64,000 bases of DNA from Pedobacter quisquiliarum (GCF_014642175.1 NZ_BMIL01000006.1:1-64000); one strand, 5' to 3'. Positions 27,266 to 35,934 are shown, numbered from the stretch's first letter. Numbers and translations are program-made. Notes: generated from the sequence alone by a model not told the origin.

Positions 27266-27295
27266 AAAGCGCGGGATTACTCCGTAACGCGCTTT
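27266..27295. terminator. Hairpin shared by convergent genes, inside the 3' end of the minus-strand gene
   Basis: An 8-bp stem (27266-27273 with 27288-27295) with a T-run for the minus strand. The right arm and loop cover the last codons and stop (27277-27279) of the sigma-54 activator gene. Confidence 0.6.
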
Positions 27296-28677
27296 AATCC
27301 AAATTTCTCTATTTTACTGTACAAGTGACTGCGTTGGATGTCGATATCATCGGCGGTCTTTGATACGTTCCAGTTGTTTTTCTCCAGTTTGAACTTGATG
27401 TATTCTTTTTCAGCGTGATCCTTATACTCCTGGAAGTTACTGAACTGGTCAAAGTTGGTTAAAGTAGATTTTCTGGTCTGCACATTGCCGCCATTTCCGG
27501 TACCGATATTCGTTCCACCACCCGGATTAGCAAAGGCGATTACGTCTTGTTCGGTAATGGTTTTATCACTCAGGATGATCAATCGCTCAATCATGTTGTG
27601 CAACTCACGTACGTTACCTGTCCAGGGTAAGGACTGCAAGGCAGACATTGCATCATCGCTGATGGTTTTCACGGGCATACCGTAACCTTTACAGATGTCG
27701 TCCAGGAAGCTTGAAGCAATTTCAGGGATATCCTCAACACGCTCTGTCAGGTGTGGAACGTGGATGTTGATCACGTTTAAGCGGTGGTACAAATCCATAC
27801 GGAAATTACCAGCCTCAATCTCTTTTAACAGGTCCTTGTTTGTTGCAGCAAGTACCCTTACGTTCACTTCAAGTTCTTTCTCACCACCTACGCGGCTGAT
27901 CTTGTGTTCCTGTAAAGCACGAAGCACCTTTGCCTGAGCAGAAAGGCTCATGTCACCAATCTCATCCAGGAATAAAGTACCGCCATTGGCAAGTTCGAAC
28001 TTGCCGATACGCTGCTTCACGGCAGATGTAAATGACCCTTTCTCGTGACCGAACAATTCACTTTCAATAAGCTCAGAAGGGATTGCAGCACAGTTTACCT
28101 CAATAAGTGGGCTGTCTGCGCGGTTAGATTTCTCATGCAACCAACGTGCAACAAGCTCTTTACCACTTCCGTTTGCACCGGTGATCAAAACACGCGCCTC
28201 CGTAGGGGCAACACGCTCGATCGTTTCCTTGATTTTCTGGATGCTCTCCGAATTACCAAGGATGTCGCGGGTTTTGCTAACGCGTCTCTTAAGTACTTTG
28301 GTTTCCGTAACCAGGCTTCCTCTATCGAGTGCATTCCTTACGGTGATCAGCAATCTGTTTAGATCTGGTGGTTTGGAGATGAAGTCGAAGGCACCTTTTT
28401 TACTTGCTTCTACGGCAGTTTCTACGGTGCCGTGGCCAGAAATCATGATGAAGGGGAGGTCTGGACTATAAGCAAGTGCTTGTTCCAAAACTTCCATGCC
28501 ATCCATGCGATTCATTTTGATGTCGCACAGTACCAAGTCGTATTTTTTCTTTTTTATTAAATCCAATCCATCCGGACCATTGTCAACATCATCAACTTCA
28601 TAGTTCTCATACTCTAAGATTTCACGTAAAGTGCTTCTTATTGCACGCTCATCATCTATAATTAATAATTTTGCCAT
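27277..28677 (-). CDS. NtrC-family sigma-54-dependent response regulator
   Basis: 466 aa: receiver domain with D52 phospho-acceptor (LCDIKM), AAA+ domain with Walker A GANGSGKE (167-174), Walker B FLDEIGD, and a Fis-type helix-turn-helix at the end ([21 protein letters not shown]). It remodels sigma-54 RNA polymerase at enhancer-dependent promoters. The sigma-54 contact loop, GAFTGA in enteric NtrC, reads GSFTSA at 214-219, as in other Bacteroidota activators. A cognate sensor kinase is not next to it. No exact -7 box was found upstream. Confidence 0.92.
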   Translation of the reverse strand: MAKLLIIDDERAIRSTLREILEYENYEVDDVDNGPDGLDLIKKKKYDLVLCDIKMNRMDGMEVLEQALAYSPDLPFIMISGHGTVETAVEASKKGAFDFISKPPDLNRLLITVRNALDRGSLVTETKVLKRRVSKTRDILGNSESIQKIKETIERVAPTEARVLITGANGSGKELVARWLHEKSNRADSPLIEVNCAAIPSELIESELFGHEKGSFTSAVKQRIGKFELANGGTLFLDEIGDMSLSAQAKVLRALQEHKISRVGGEKELEVNVRVLAATNKDLLKEIEAGNFRMDLYHRLNVINIHVPHLTERVEDIPEIASSFLDDICKGYGMPVKTISDDAMSALQSLPWTGNVRELHNMIERLIILSDKTITEQDVIAFANPGGGTNIGTGNGGNVQTRKSTLTNFDQFSNFQEYKDHAEKEYIKFKLEKNNWNVSKTADDIDIQRSHLYSKIEKFGLKRVTE

Positions 28678-28773
28678 AGGAGGGTCGAGATTGTTCTAAT
28701 TTAAGGACACGAATATATTACTTTTATCTTTATAGGTGCGTCATAAAAAGATAAAAAGCTGAGGTAAAATAAA

Positions 28774-29137
28774 AAATGCAAGCCTGTAAGCCGGGTTCTG
28801 TACCGGTGAACCGGTTCCTACCATTAATCTAGAATAAACGTTGCCATTTATCTCAAACGACCTACCCACTAACATCGGACGAGCAGCCCTACATGCGTTA
28901 GCCTATTTGGTCTTTCAACTCCCGGGGTTTACCACAACTACGGTCGCCCGCAACTGTCGTGAGCTCTTACCTCACGTTTTCAACCTTACCTGTGCCTAAG
29001 CCATCGGCGGTATGTTTTCTGCGGCACTTTCCATAATTCGGTTAAACCGAACCTCTTCCCGTTAGGAAGCGAGATGCTCTGCGTTGCCCGGACTTTCCTC
29101 TTCGATCGAAATCGCAGCGGCAGGACGGCTTGCATTT
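28774..29137 (-). ncRNA. rnpB: RNase P RNA (bacterial class A)
   Basis: The minus strand carries the universally conserved P4 elements: GAGGAAAGTCCGGGC near the 5' end and ACAGAACCCGGCTTACAG near the 3' end. The 5' and 3' ends pair with each other over 11 bases (positions 29127-29137 with 28774-28784), closing helix P1. Length is about 360 nt. It is the catalytic RNA that trims tRNA 5' leaders. A -7 box at 29141-29148 sets the 5' end to within a few bases, and a T-run on the minus strand below 28777 would end it. Confidence 0.96.
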
Positions 29138-29140
29138 CTG

Positions 29141-29148
29141 CAAACATA
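29141..29148 (-). promoter_or_regulatory. -7 promoter box of rnpB
   Basis: The minus strand reads TATGTTTG, an exact TAnnTTTG match, three or four bases before the closing helix of the RNA. It calibrates the box-to-start distance in this genome. Confidence 0.8.
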
Positions 29149-29158
29149 CGAAAATTAA

Positions 29159-29590
29159 TTATTTACAGTTCTGAAGGTAGGCAGCAGCCTCTGCCGTGGT
29201 ATACATACCTTGCTTGTTACCGTAAGCATTGGTGATGAACACAATTAGTTGCGCAAGATCAATGTCCGTGAATTCTTCATGCGATGGCATTTTCTCATCG
29301 AACATACGGCCATCTACGGAAATTTTACCTTCCATGCCGTTCTTAATGTAGCAGGCAAGTTTATTCCGGTTCTGCTTCAGGTAGGTGGTGTCTGTAAGCG
29401 GCGGGATCAGGTTCTCAAGACCTTCGCCTTTTTCGCCATGACAGTTCTGGCAATGCTGAATATAAAGATCACGCCCGTTGGCATAGTACATGTCCTGCTC
29501 CAGACTGGTACCGCCCTCGCGACTACAAGAGTAAAATATACCCGTGAGCACCAGTAGGAAGATAGAAAGCAACAGGTGTTTACGCTTCAT
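29159..29590 (-). CDS. Cytochrome c lipoprotein (class I, single haem)
   Basis: 143 aa. Lipobox FYSC (C22), then the haem-attachment motif CQNCH (C47, C50, H51) and a distal methionine in EKMPSH. It should be an electron carrier anchored to a membrane on the periplasmic face. The start overlaps the SCO gene stop by one base (TAATG), so it is co-transcribed with SCO, and the pair suggests a role in cytochrome oxidase assembly or electron supply. Confidence 0.9.
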   Translation of the reverse strand: MKRKHLLLSIFLLVLTGIFYSCSREGGTSLEQDMYYANGRDLYIQHCQNCHGEKGEGLENLIPPLTDTTYLKQNRNKLACYIKNGMEGKISVDGRMFDEKMPSHEEFTDIDLAQLIVFITNAYGNKQGMYTTAEAAAYLQNCK

Positions 29591-30243
29591 TATTTCTTGT
29601 ACTCTGCAAGTAAAACCGGAATATCTTTAGCCATCTGCTCTACTTGTTTAGCATCAGTTCCATCATAGGCACCTCTAATGCGACGATCTTTATCTACCAA
29701 TACCAACCAACCCTGGTGAACATACATGCCTTTTTGGGTAGAATCTATGGTAACTGAAACCAGGTAGCTCTTTTCTGCAATCGTATATATTTCTTCCTTA
29801 CTGCCGTAGGCGAATTGCCATTTCTGATCATCAACACCAAGCTTTGCTGCATATCTTTTCAATACACTTGGCTTATCATACTTGAAGTCGATGGTGTGCG
29901 ACAGAAATCCAACCTCCGGATTTCCTTTATATTCCTCATAAACCTTTTTCATGTTGCGGTGCATGATTGGGCAAATGCTAGGGCAGGAGGTGAAGAAGAA
30001 ATCGGCTACGTAAACTTTATTCTTAAAAGTATCGTTGTTGATGTAGGTACTGTCCTGATTTAAAAATGAGAAATCAGGGATAGTCTGGTAAACGGTATCC
30101 ACCTGGGTGGTTCCATCTGCAAGCGTCACTGTTTTGGTATCACGCATTCCAAAGATTGGAAGTTTCTTTTCTTCTTTACAAGAACTCAGAACGCCTATTG
30201 TAGCTGCGAAAAGGAGCAAGGAACATACAGATGGAAATCTCAT
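29590..30243 (-). CDS. SCO1/SenC family copper chaperone lipoprotein
   Basis: 217 aa. Lipoprotein signal (lipobox VLSSC, C22), thioredoxin fold with copper/redox cysteines C87 and C91 in FTSCPSICPIMH, and the third copper ligand H176 in MYVHQGW. SCO proteins deliver copper to the CuA site of cytochrome oxidase or act as thiol reductants. First gene of a two-gene unit with cytochrome c; own -7 box at 30283-30290. Confidence 0.93.
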   Translation of the reverse strand: MRFPSVCSLLLFAATIGVLSSCKEEKKLPIFGMRDTKTVTLADGTTQVDTVYQTIPDFSFLNQDSTYINNDTFKNKVYVADFFFTSCPSICPIMHRNMKKVYEEYKGNPEVGFLSHTIDFKYDKPSVLKRYAAKLGVDDQKWQFAYGSKEEIYTIAEKSYLVSVTIDSTQKGMYVHQGWLVLVDKDRRIRGAYDGTDAKQVEQMAKDIPVLLAEYKK

Positions 30244-30282
30244 TTGCTAAAGTATTGTTAGATGATTGTTATAATACCCGGG

Positions 30283-30290
30283 CAAAGGTA
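30283..30290 (-). promoter_or_regulatory. -7 promoter box of the SCO-cytochrome c unit
   Basis: The minus strand reads TACCTTTG, an exact TAnnTTTG match, 39 bases before the SCO ATG. Confidence 0.65.
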
Positions 30291-30331
30291 CATTACCATA
30301 AAAATAAAATGTAACGTAGCTGTAATATTCC

Positions 30332-30339
30332 TACTTTTG
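30332..30339 (+). promoter_or_regulatory. -7 promoter box of fabH
   Basis: TACTTTTG, an exact TAnnTTTG match, 22 bases before the fabH ATG at 30362. It is divergent from the SCO promoter 41 bases away. Confidence 0.7.
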
Positions 30340-30361
30340 CGGCCACATAATTGAGACATTA

Positions 30362-31363
30362 ATGAGGACTAGATATAATGCCGCTATTACCGCTTTGGGT
30401 GGATACGTACCCGAGACTGTTCTTACCAATAAAGCTTTAGAAGAAATGGTGGATACAAACAGTGAATGGATTGTATCCAGAACTGGGATTGAAGAACGCC
30501 GCATCGCAAATGATGACCGCGTTGCAACTTCAGACCTTGCCACCATGGCGGTTAATGATTTACTGACCAGTGCGAACATGAAACCGGAAGCGGTTGAGTG
30601 CATCATCATTTCAACATCAACACCAGATTACATCATGGTGTCTACTGCAAGTGTCGTTTGTGAAAAAGCAGGGTTGATTAATGCCTGGGGTGTAGACTCC
30701 AATGCTGCATGCAGTGGCTTTCTATATGCGCTAACGTTGGGTGCGAGTCTTGTGGAAAGTGGCCGCTACAAAAATGTGATTGTAGTGGGTGCCGACAAAA
30801 ACAGTAGCATCATCAATTATGAAGACCGCAATACCTGTATCCTCTTTGGCGATGGCGCTGGAGCAGTGTTGCTGGAGCAAACCACCGAAGATGTCGGGAT
30901 CATTGATAATGTTTTCAAAACAGACGGAACCGGTCGTGAACACCTTATTGTTCTTGCCGGCGGTTCTCAGACCCCTTCAACCATAGACACCGTAAATAAT
31001 AAGCTAAACTACATCAGCCAGAATGGTAAGGTCGTTTTCAAGGCCGCCATTGAAGGTATGAGTGATACCTGCACCACCTTATTGGGTCGCAATGAACTGC
31101 GTGTAGATGAGATCAAATGGCTAATCCCGCACCAGGCTAACTTACGCATCATCAACGCCGTTGGTGAAAAGCTAGGCTTGACTGCTGAACAGGTGAAGGT
31201 GAACATACAGCGATATGGTAATACCACCGCTGCGACCATTCCCCTTTGTTTATGGGACTACAAAAATGATTTCAAAGCTGGCGACAATATGATTTTAACC
31301 GCTTTCGGCGCCGGATTCTCCTGGGGTGCTACGTATCTGAGGTGGGCTGAATTAAGAAAGTAA
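30362..31363 (+). CDS. fabH: Beta-ketoacyl-ACP synthase III
   Basis: 333 aa. Starts fatty-acid elongation by condensing acetyl- or branched acyl-CoA with malonyl-ACP. The KASIII triad is intact: C117 in NAACSGF, H257 in IPHQANLR and N287 in YGNTTAAT. It is not next to plsX or fabD, so it may be one of several paralogues; a branched-chain primer preference would fit Bacteroidota lipids but cannot be seen here. Two small exported-protein genes follow. Confidence 0.93.
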   Translation: MRTRYNAAITALGGYVPETVLTNKALEEMVDTNSEWIVSRTGIEERRIANDDRVATSDLATMAVNDLLTSANMKPEAVECIIISTSTPDYIMVSTASVVCEKAGLINAWGVDSNAACSGFLYALTLGASLVESGRYKNVIVVGADKNSSIINYEDRNTCILFGDGAGAVLLEQTTEDVGIIDNVFKTDGTGREHLIVLAGGSQTPSTIDTVNNKLNYISQNGKVVFKAAIEGMSDTCTTLLGRNELRVDEIKWLIPHQANLRIINAVGEKLGLTAEQVKVNIQRYGNTTAATIPLCLWDYKNDFKAGDNMILTAFGAGFSWGATYLRWAELRK

Positions 31364-31374
31364 GCTTAAGATAG

Positions 31375-31809
31375 ATGAAGAAAATAGCAGGAATTTCTAT
31401 GCTTGTACTCGCTTTCGCGTCATGCAAGCAACAGGCAGACTACAAGGCCAGCAGGGATGAAGTGATCAAAGTTCATGATGTCGTGATGGCCGATCAGGGC
31501 AAAGTTGTTGATCAGCAGCTGCGATTGAGTGAAATGCTAAAGAACATGGCTGCTGTTAAGGCACAAAATCCAAAGATAGACACGCTGGTGGAGAAGGATA
31601 GCATCATAATTGTCCGTGACCGGCTGAATGTTGCTGAAGAAGCCATGAATACCTGGATGCATGAATTTGAGCCGGATGTGACCGGGAAATCGAACGAAGA
31701 AGCGATCGCTTACTTCGAAGCTGAAAAGCTTAAGATACAGAAAGTAGACACCACCTTTAAGCAGGAACTTAAAAGCGCAGCAGCATATTTGAGCAAGTTC
31801 AAAAAATAA
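31375..31809 (+). CDS. Small lipoprotein, unknown function
   Basis: 144 aa. Signal with lipobox AFASC (C17); the mature part is helical and highly charged, with likely coiled coil between residues 25 and 110. No domain recognised. It starts 11 bases after fabH and is likely in the same transcript. Confidence 0.75.
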   Translation: MKKIAGISMLVLAFASCKQQADYKASRDEVIKVHDVVMADQGKVVDQQLRLSEMLKNMAAVKAQNPKIDTLVEKDSIIIVRDRLNVAEEAMNTWMHEFEPDVTGKSNEEAIAYFEAEKLKIQKVDTTFKQELKSAAAYLSKFKK

Positions 31810-31855
31810 TTAACTTCGGAACGGTAGCCAATTCCGGCTATCCACAAGAAGTATT

Positions 31856-32257
31856 ATGAAAAAGATCTGTTTGCTTGTTACGCTTTTCGTCAGCCTTTTG
31901 GCTGTTAAATCAAATGCCCAGGATAAGTTCGCTGCATGGCCGGCACTCGCTGAGTTCCATACCGTAATGTCTGCGACATTCCATCCTGCAGAAGAAGGTG
32001 ACTTTGACCCGGTTAAACAACGCAGCGGTGAACTCGTTGATAAAGCCGCTTCCCTGGGAAAATCTGTTGTACCTGCGCAATTTGATAAACCTGCAATCCG
32101 CACAGCCTTAAAACAGCTTAAGACGAAAACGGCTGCGTTAAACAAGATTGTACTTAAGAAAGCGAAGAACGAAAAGATCAATACGGCACTCGTATCCGTT
32201 CATGATACCTTCCACGAAATTGTTGGTTTATGCACAGAAGATAAAGATTCCCACTAG
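31856..32257 (+). CDS. Small exported helical protein, unknown function
   Basis: 133 aa with a signal peptide ending about residue 21 (KSNAQ). The mature part seems to be a bundle of helices with histidines near both ends (EFHTVMSATFH and VHDTFHEIVGLC), a spacing that could bind metal or haem as in cytochrome b562-like bundles; this is speculative. It is followed by a strong terminator. Confidence 0.7.
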   Translation: MKKICLLVTLFVSLLAVKSNAQDKFAAWPALAEFHTVMSATFHPAEEGDFDPVKQRSGELVDKAASLGKSVVPAQFDKPAIRTALKQLKTKTAALNKIVLKKAKNEKINTALVSVHDTFHEIVGLCTEDKDSH

Positions 32258-32277
32258 ACGAATAATGTATAAAACAA

Positions 32278-32314
32278 AAACGCCCTTGCATCACATGAAT
32301 GCAAGGGCGTTTTA
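32278..32314. terminator. Bidirectional terminator
   Basis: A perfect 15-bp stem (32278-32292 with 32300-32314) around a 7-base loop, with A and T runs at the base. It separates convergent genes. Confidence 0.92.
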
Positions 32315-32329
32315 TGTTTAAGGCTTTTC

Positions 32330-33187
32330 TTATTTGTAGCCTAATAGCTGTTTGAATACTGGTGCGTTGAACATGTATCCGTTAACTACTGCATGACCTT
32401 TATCATTGATGTTTCTGCCATCTTTGTAAGCAAAAGCCTTTTTGATCCTGTAGTCTTGCTGACTTAATTTTCTTAGGATGTCTACAACGTGCGTCTGATC
32501 CCATGCATTAAGTTTTTTGTTAAACTCGTACAGTCTGTTTCTTTGAGATTTGGTGTCAAAGTTTCTTGGCTGAGGACCAGCGAAGATGTAGGCAACATTT
32601 GCGTCAACCAATTTCTTTCTGATCACTTCATAGTTTTTGAAAGTTTCTTCATCCATGTAACCATTGCTGATGTCGTTGGTTGTAAGTTGTATAATCACTA
32701 GAAAAGGCTTTTTTGAAAGCGCTTTGGTGATGTTATTATCCTGATGCGCATACGGTCTGTTGGTCACTTTGTTACCATTAGGCATGATGTGGTAAGAAGT
32801 GTACGTACGCACGCCAAGGTTGATGATCGAAACATCTTTTTTATCCGCTTTAAGTTTAGCTTTCATCAGCTCAACCCAACGGTTGCTTTTCACGCTTGCA
32901 CCAACACCTTCTGCAGTTGCTGATCCAAGAATAACAATTGTAGGTACTTTGTTTCCACGTTTTAATGCAGGATCAAGCGGTGTGTTCAGGGCTTCAGGTA
33001 ATGTCACAGGTGACACATCATCATACCATTTAACGGCAGGAGCATTGTTGGTTGCCTTCTCAGGCTCTACCACTTCCGCTGTTGGCTTGGTTTCCATTTG
33101 GCTGTCATACAGTTCTTCTTTACAGCCCATAAAGGTTACTGTTAGTAGAACTAACGCGATTTTCGAGGCGTTTAGGATTTTTTTCAT
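32330..33187 (-). CDS. SGNH-hydrolase-like lipoprotein lacking the usual nucleophile
   Basis: 285 aa. Lipobox TFMGC (C22), a low-complexity linker, then an SGNH fold from about residue 80. Block II glycine (INLGVRTY), block III asparagine (LTTNDIS) and block V Asp-x-x-His (NDKGH) are all kept. In block I the expected G-D-S reads G88-S89-A90, encoded GGA TCA GCA, so the catalytic serine is replaced by alanine. It may be a binding protein rather than an esterase. No promoter box seen upstream. Confidence 0.8.
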   Translation of the reverse strand: MKKILNASKIALVLLTVTFMGCKEELYDSQMETKPTAEVVEPEKATNNAPAVKWYDDVSPVTLPEALNTPLDPALKRGNKVPTIVILGSATAEGVGASVKSNRWVELMKAKLKADKKDVSIINLGVRTYTSYHIMPNGNKVTNRPYAHQDNNITKALSKKPFLVIIQLTTNDISNGYMDEETFKNYEVIRKKLVDANVAYIFAGPQPRNFDTKSQRNRLYEFNKKLNAWDQTHVVDILRKLSQQDYRIKKAFAYKDGRNINDKGHAVVNGYMFNAPVFKQLLGYK

Positions 33188-33386
33188 AAGGTTTAAATGA
33201 GATACGCTTGTTAAATAATTTTTTGTTTTTTATCGTTTAATTATGAACACGAAAATGCGAAGAGTATCACAGCTTTAGCATCACAAACTGCTACACAATT
33301 GATTGAGAAAAACGGAGAAAGAGTGTTCAGGCTAAGTTCCTGACTTTCAGCGGATCGATGTAGATCATCACGCATTGCAGATACAG

Positions 33387-33470
33387 GTCAAACGCACAGG
33401 AAACGCACATTTTGTCTGGGTCTGGTGTGCGTCTCGTGTGCGTGTGCTGTGCGTTTGGTCTGCGTTTGAC
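33387..33470. repeat. Array of 11-bp repeats, two inverted and five direct
   Basis: Minus-oriented units at 33387-33397 and 33398-33408 read GTGCGTTTGAC and GTGCGTTTCCT on the minus strand. After a 7-base spacer, plus-oriented units start at 33416, 33427, 33438, 33449 and 33460, each 11 bp: CTGGGTCTGGT, GTGCGTCTCGT, GTGCGTGTGCT, GTGCGTTTGGT, CTGCGTTTGAC. The outer units also form a 23-base imperfect hairpin (33387-33409 with 33448-33470, 19 pairs). The rest of the 33188-33571 intergenic region shows no gene or clear promoter. Confidence 0.75.
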
Positions 33471-33571
33471 CCGAGGCAGTTGCATCTCATTTATTTCACT
33501 GATCACTATACAGCATGCGCATATAAATACTAAATTCACGATTAAGACGATGAAATCAACTTAAATCACCC

Positions 33572-35641
33572 ATGATAATACGTAAAGGTATTTCGCCAAC
33601 AGGATTGGCAATGGCTGTCTTAGGTGCCGCGAGTACTGCTTTAGCTACAAGGACTTTTGAGCTGATCAGCCGCCGATTAGGTCCGTTTTTTCCGGAACCA
33701 CCCTTTGATGGTAAATGGCTCGAAAATCAGATTCCGATGGACCCGAACAACTTCTATCAGGAGAATTCAGCGGTTTCTGGTGCCGACTTCTCTTTGTTTA
33801 CCAAGTCCGAATACAACCCGGTGGAGGTCTGGGGACAGCTGTATAAACGCTACACCAATCATTACCTGTTTCCAAAGGACCAGCAAGTGTTGCTAAAGCA
33901 GATCAGGCTGGGAGACGGCAAAGGATCGTTTGAAGGCATGCCCTTCTTCATCGTTGGAACAAAACATGATGGATCGGAGTTGCTCATCTACCAATTCAAA
34001 GGTCAAGGGTACAACACGGAAATCGTTTTTGATCTGCCAGTTCCGCTTGCACTCAAGAAGATTAGCTTTACAGCATCAGAACAATGTAAGCCAACCTATA
34101 TCAAATTGTTTGGGGATCATCAGCCGGTAAAAACCAAATTTCCAAAACTGGTACGGTATCCGTTCGGCAATCAAACTGGAGTAAATGGATTCTCCTGGAG
34201 CTGGAGCTTCAACAAGAGTTTGCATAAAGCGGATGCATTTTCGGAAAGGTCTTATCAGGTGCTGAAAGGGCTGGGTTCCTGCAGGATATATCTTGATGCG
34301 AAGGAACTGGTGCAGGAGCGGGGTAAATACAGGTTTAAACACAACTGGAGAGGCTTTGATCTGGACGGCTTATTTTCCCGGTTCAAAGCTGATGGCATAT
34401 TCGCAAACATTTGCCTGCAGGGATCGCCGCCGTATGTGGTTAACACATGGCCTGAAGATAAAAGGAAAGACAGTTACACGAGACCATATAGTACGGATAA
34501 GGATGATGTTTCGAGTTATCTGGAGCTGGGCAAAATTGCCTTTCAATTCGCAGCCAGGTATGGTCGGAATAAGCATATTGATCTGGCGCTAATTGAAGCA
34601 GATGATTCGCAGCCTTGGTATGAAAGCAAATCTGAAAAGCTTGTGGGCCTGGATCTGATTCAGCTGATGGAGATTGGTAATGAACTGGACAAGTGGTGGG
34701 AAGGTGAAGACGCCAATCTATTGGGGCGTCAGTTCGCTTACTTGCAGTCGGCCGTCTACGACGGTCACAAAGGAAAGCTGGGTAAGAACGTGGGCATCAA
34801 AACCGCAGATCCGACAATGCAGGTAACCAATGCGGGACTTGCTTCCACCTCGCCTGATTTCCTCATGTCGTTTGTTGAGGAATGTGCCAGGATCAGGGGG
34901 CACCACGCGGATGGTACAGTTGACATTCCTTTAGATGGTTATTATTCTTTCCATTGTTACGCAAGTAATGGTGCCGGCCAACATTCCGAAAAGGAGAGCC
35001 GGGGGATGTGCATTGAACAAAGTGAAGTGCCTGCGCAGTTGAAGAAGTTTCATGAAGTAAATGCCCTTCATCTGGGAAATAAAAAGTTGGTGGTTGGAGA
35101 AAGTGGTTACGACATCAGCAAGAATAGTCCTTTAAGGGCTGAACCGCCAAAAGAGAGTGAACTGACGCCGTATGTTTGGCAAGGGGTGCTCATTTTACGA
35201 ACCGCTTTATTCTATGCCAAGCATGGGCTGTTTAGAAATTTCTTTTTTACCTGGACAGATGATGGTGCCATTGATGGCTGGCAGTTCAGTTCTTCTGGGA
35301 TCACCAGCGAGGGGCCGGATCGACAGCTGGTGCTGAGACCATCGGCGATGTATCTGATACAGACGAATTCCTTTTTGAAGGACTATGTCTGGATCGCGCA
35401 GCTGAGTGTAAATCCGCTGGTAGATAAATGGCAGCACAAGGATGCGGTCGTATACAGCTTGTATTACGGTACAGAGCGCAATCAAAAGGTAACCTATGCA
35501 TTGAAGATACCTTCCACTAAGGTGACAAGGTACACGCTTAATGAAGATGGCGAAACCCCAACTGCAAGCCAATTAGTTGTAACAGGTGGAAAGATTGATG
35601 TAGAAGTTAGCGAAAAGCCAGTTTTTATAGCGTTGTCCTAA
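33572..35641 (+). CDS. Putative clan GH-A glycoside hydrolase, probably exported
   Basis: 689 aa. A hydrophobic N-terminal stretch (residues 7-26) may be a signal or anchor. Residues 230-560 look like a TIM barrel with the two clan GH-A glutamates: acid/base E371 after Asn in MEIGNELDKWW, and nucleophile E510 in KLVVGESGYD. Aromatic residues typical of sugar clefts surround them (FHCYASNG, FTWTDDGAIDGW). A beta-rich C-terminal domain follows. Family number and substrate cannot be assigned; no SusC/SusD genes are nearby. It is divergent from the SGNH-like lipoprotein across the repeat array. Confidence 0.7.
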   Translation: MIIRKGISPTGLAMAVLGAASTALATRTFELISRRLGPFFPEPPFDGKWLENQIPMDPNNFYQENSAVSGADFSLFTKSEYNPVEVWGQLYKRYTNHYLFPKDQQVLLKQIRLGDGKGSFEGMPFFIVGTKHDGSELLIYQFKGQGYNTEIVFDLPVPLALKKISFTASEQCKPTYIKLFGDHQPVKTKFPKLVRYPFGNQTGVNGFSWSWSFNKSLHKADAFSERSYQVLKGLGSCRIYLDAKELVQERGKYRFKHNWRGFDLDGLFSRFKADGIFANICLQGSPPYVVNTWPEDKRKDSYTRPYSTDKDDVSSYLELGKIAFQFAARYGRNKHIDLALIEADDSQPWYESKSEKLVGLDLIQLMEIGNELDKWWEGEDANLLGRQFAYLQSAVYDGHKGKLGKNVGIKTADPTMQVTNAGLASTSPDFLMSFVEECARIRGHHADGTVDIPLDGYYSFHCYASNGAGQHSEKESRGMCIEQSEVPAQLKKFHEVNALHLGNKKLVVGESGYDISKNSPLRAEPPKESELTPYVWQGVLILRTALFYAKHGLFRNFFFTWTDDGAIDGWQFSSSGITSEGPDRQLVLRPSAMYLIQTNSFLKDYVWIAQLSVNPLVDKWQHKDAVVYSLYYGTERNQKVTYALKIPSTKVTRYTLNEDGETPTASQLVVTGGKIDVEVSEKPVFIALS

Positions 35642-35655
35642 GCTGCAATGCCGGT

Positions 35656-35856
35656 TTATTTACAAACGCCGCAAGTGCCACCATCTTTTTTGCAATGTTT
35701 ACAGTACTTGCAGTTTTTACAGGCTTTGCATGCGCTTGCGCCTTTACAGGTGGCAACCCGGGAAGAAGGGGTGTGAAGTATTTTAGTGACTTCCTTTACT
35801 GGTGCAGCGCTAAGGGATATAAAGGAAACGAAAAGTATTAAGAGCGACTTTATCAT
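35656..35856 (-). CDS. Cysteine-rich small exported peptide
   Basis: 66 aa from the ATG at 35856; an upstream ATG at 35883 would add nine residues before the signal peptide and is less likely. Signal peptide to about residue 17 (ISLSAA). The C-terminal 30 residues hold eight cysteines, five of them in an unbroken CxxC ladder (CKACKNCKYCKHC), spaced by lysines. This is metallothionein-like in composition and may bind metal, but no family was recognised. Confidence 0.65.
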   Translation of the reverse strand: MIKSLLILFVSFISLSAAPVKEVTKILHTPSSRVATCKGASACKACKNCKYCKHCKKDGGTCGVCK

Positions 35857-35934
35857 AATTTTTTTCTTTAAAGCTAATGACAATCAATATGATAAACAAA
35901 CCAGTCAAATAATTCAAGTAAGTTTATTTTCTGT

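Noticed and set aside
28774..29137. A protein gene or riboswitch in the 480-base gap after the sigma-54 activator
   Set aside because: The sequence is RNase P RNA by its conserved core and closing helix.
33387..33470. CRISPR array
   Set aside because: Units are 11 bp with no spacers and occur in both orientations; no cas genes in the window.
33327..33539. Reading frame of 70 codons on the minus strand across the repeat array
   Set aside because: It is read through the repeats, has a His/Arg/Cys-rich composition explained by the GTGCGT units, and no promoter or homology.
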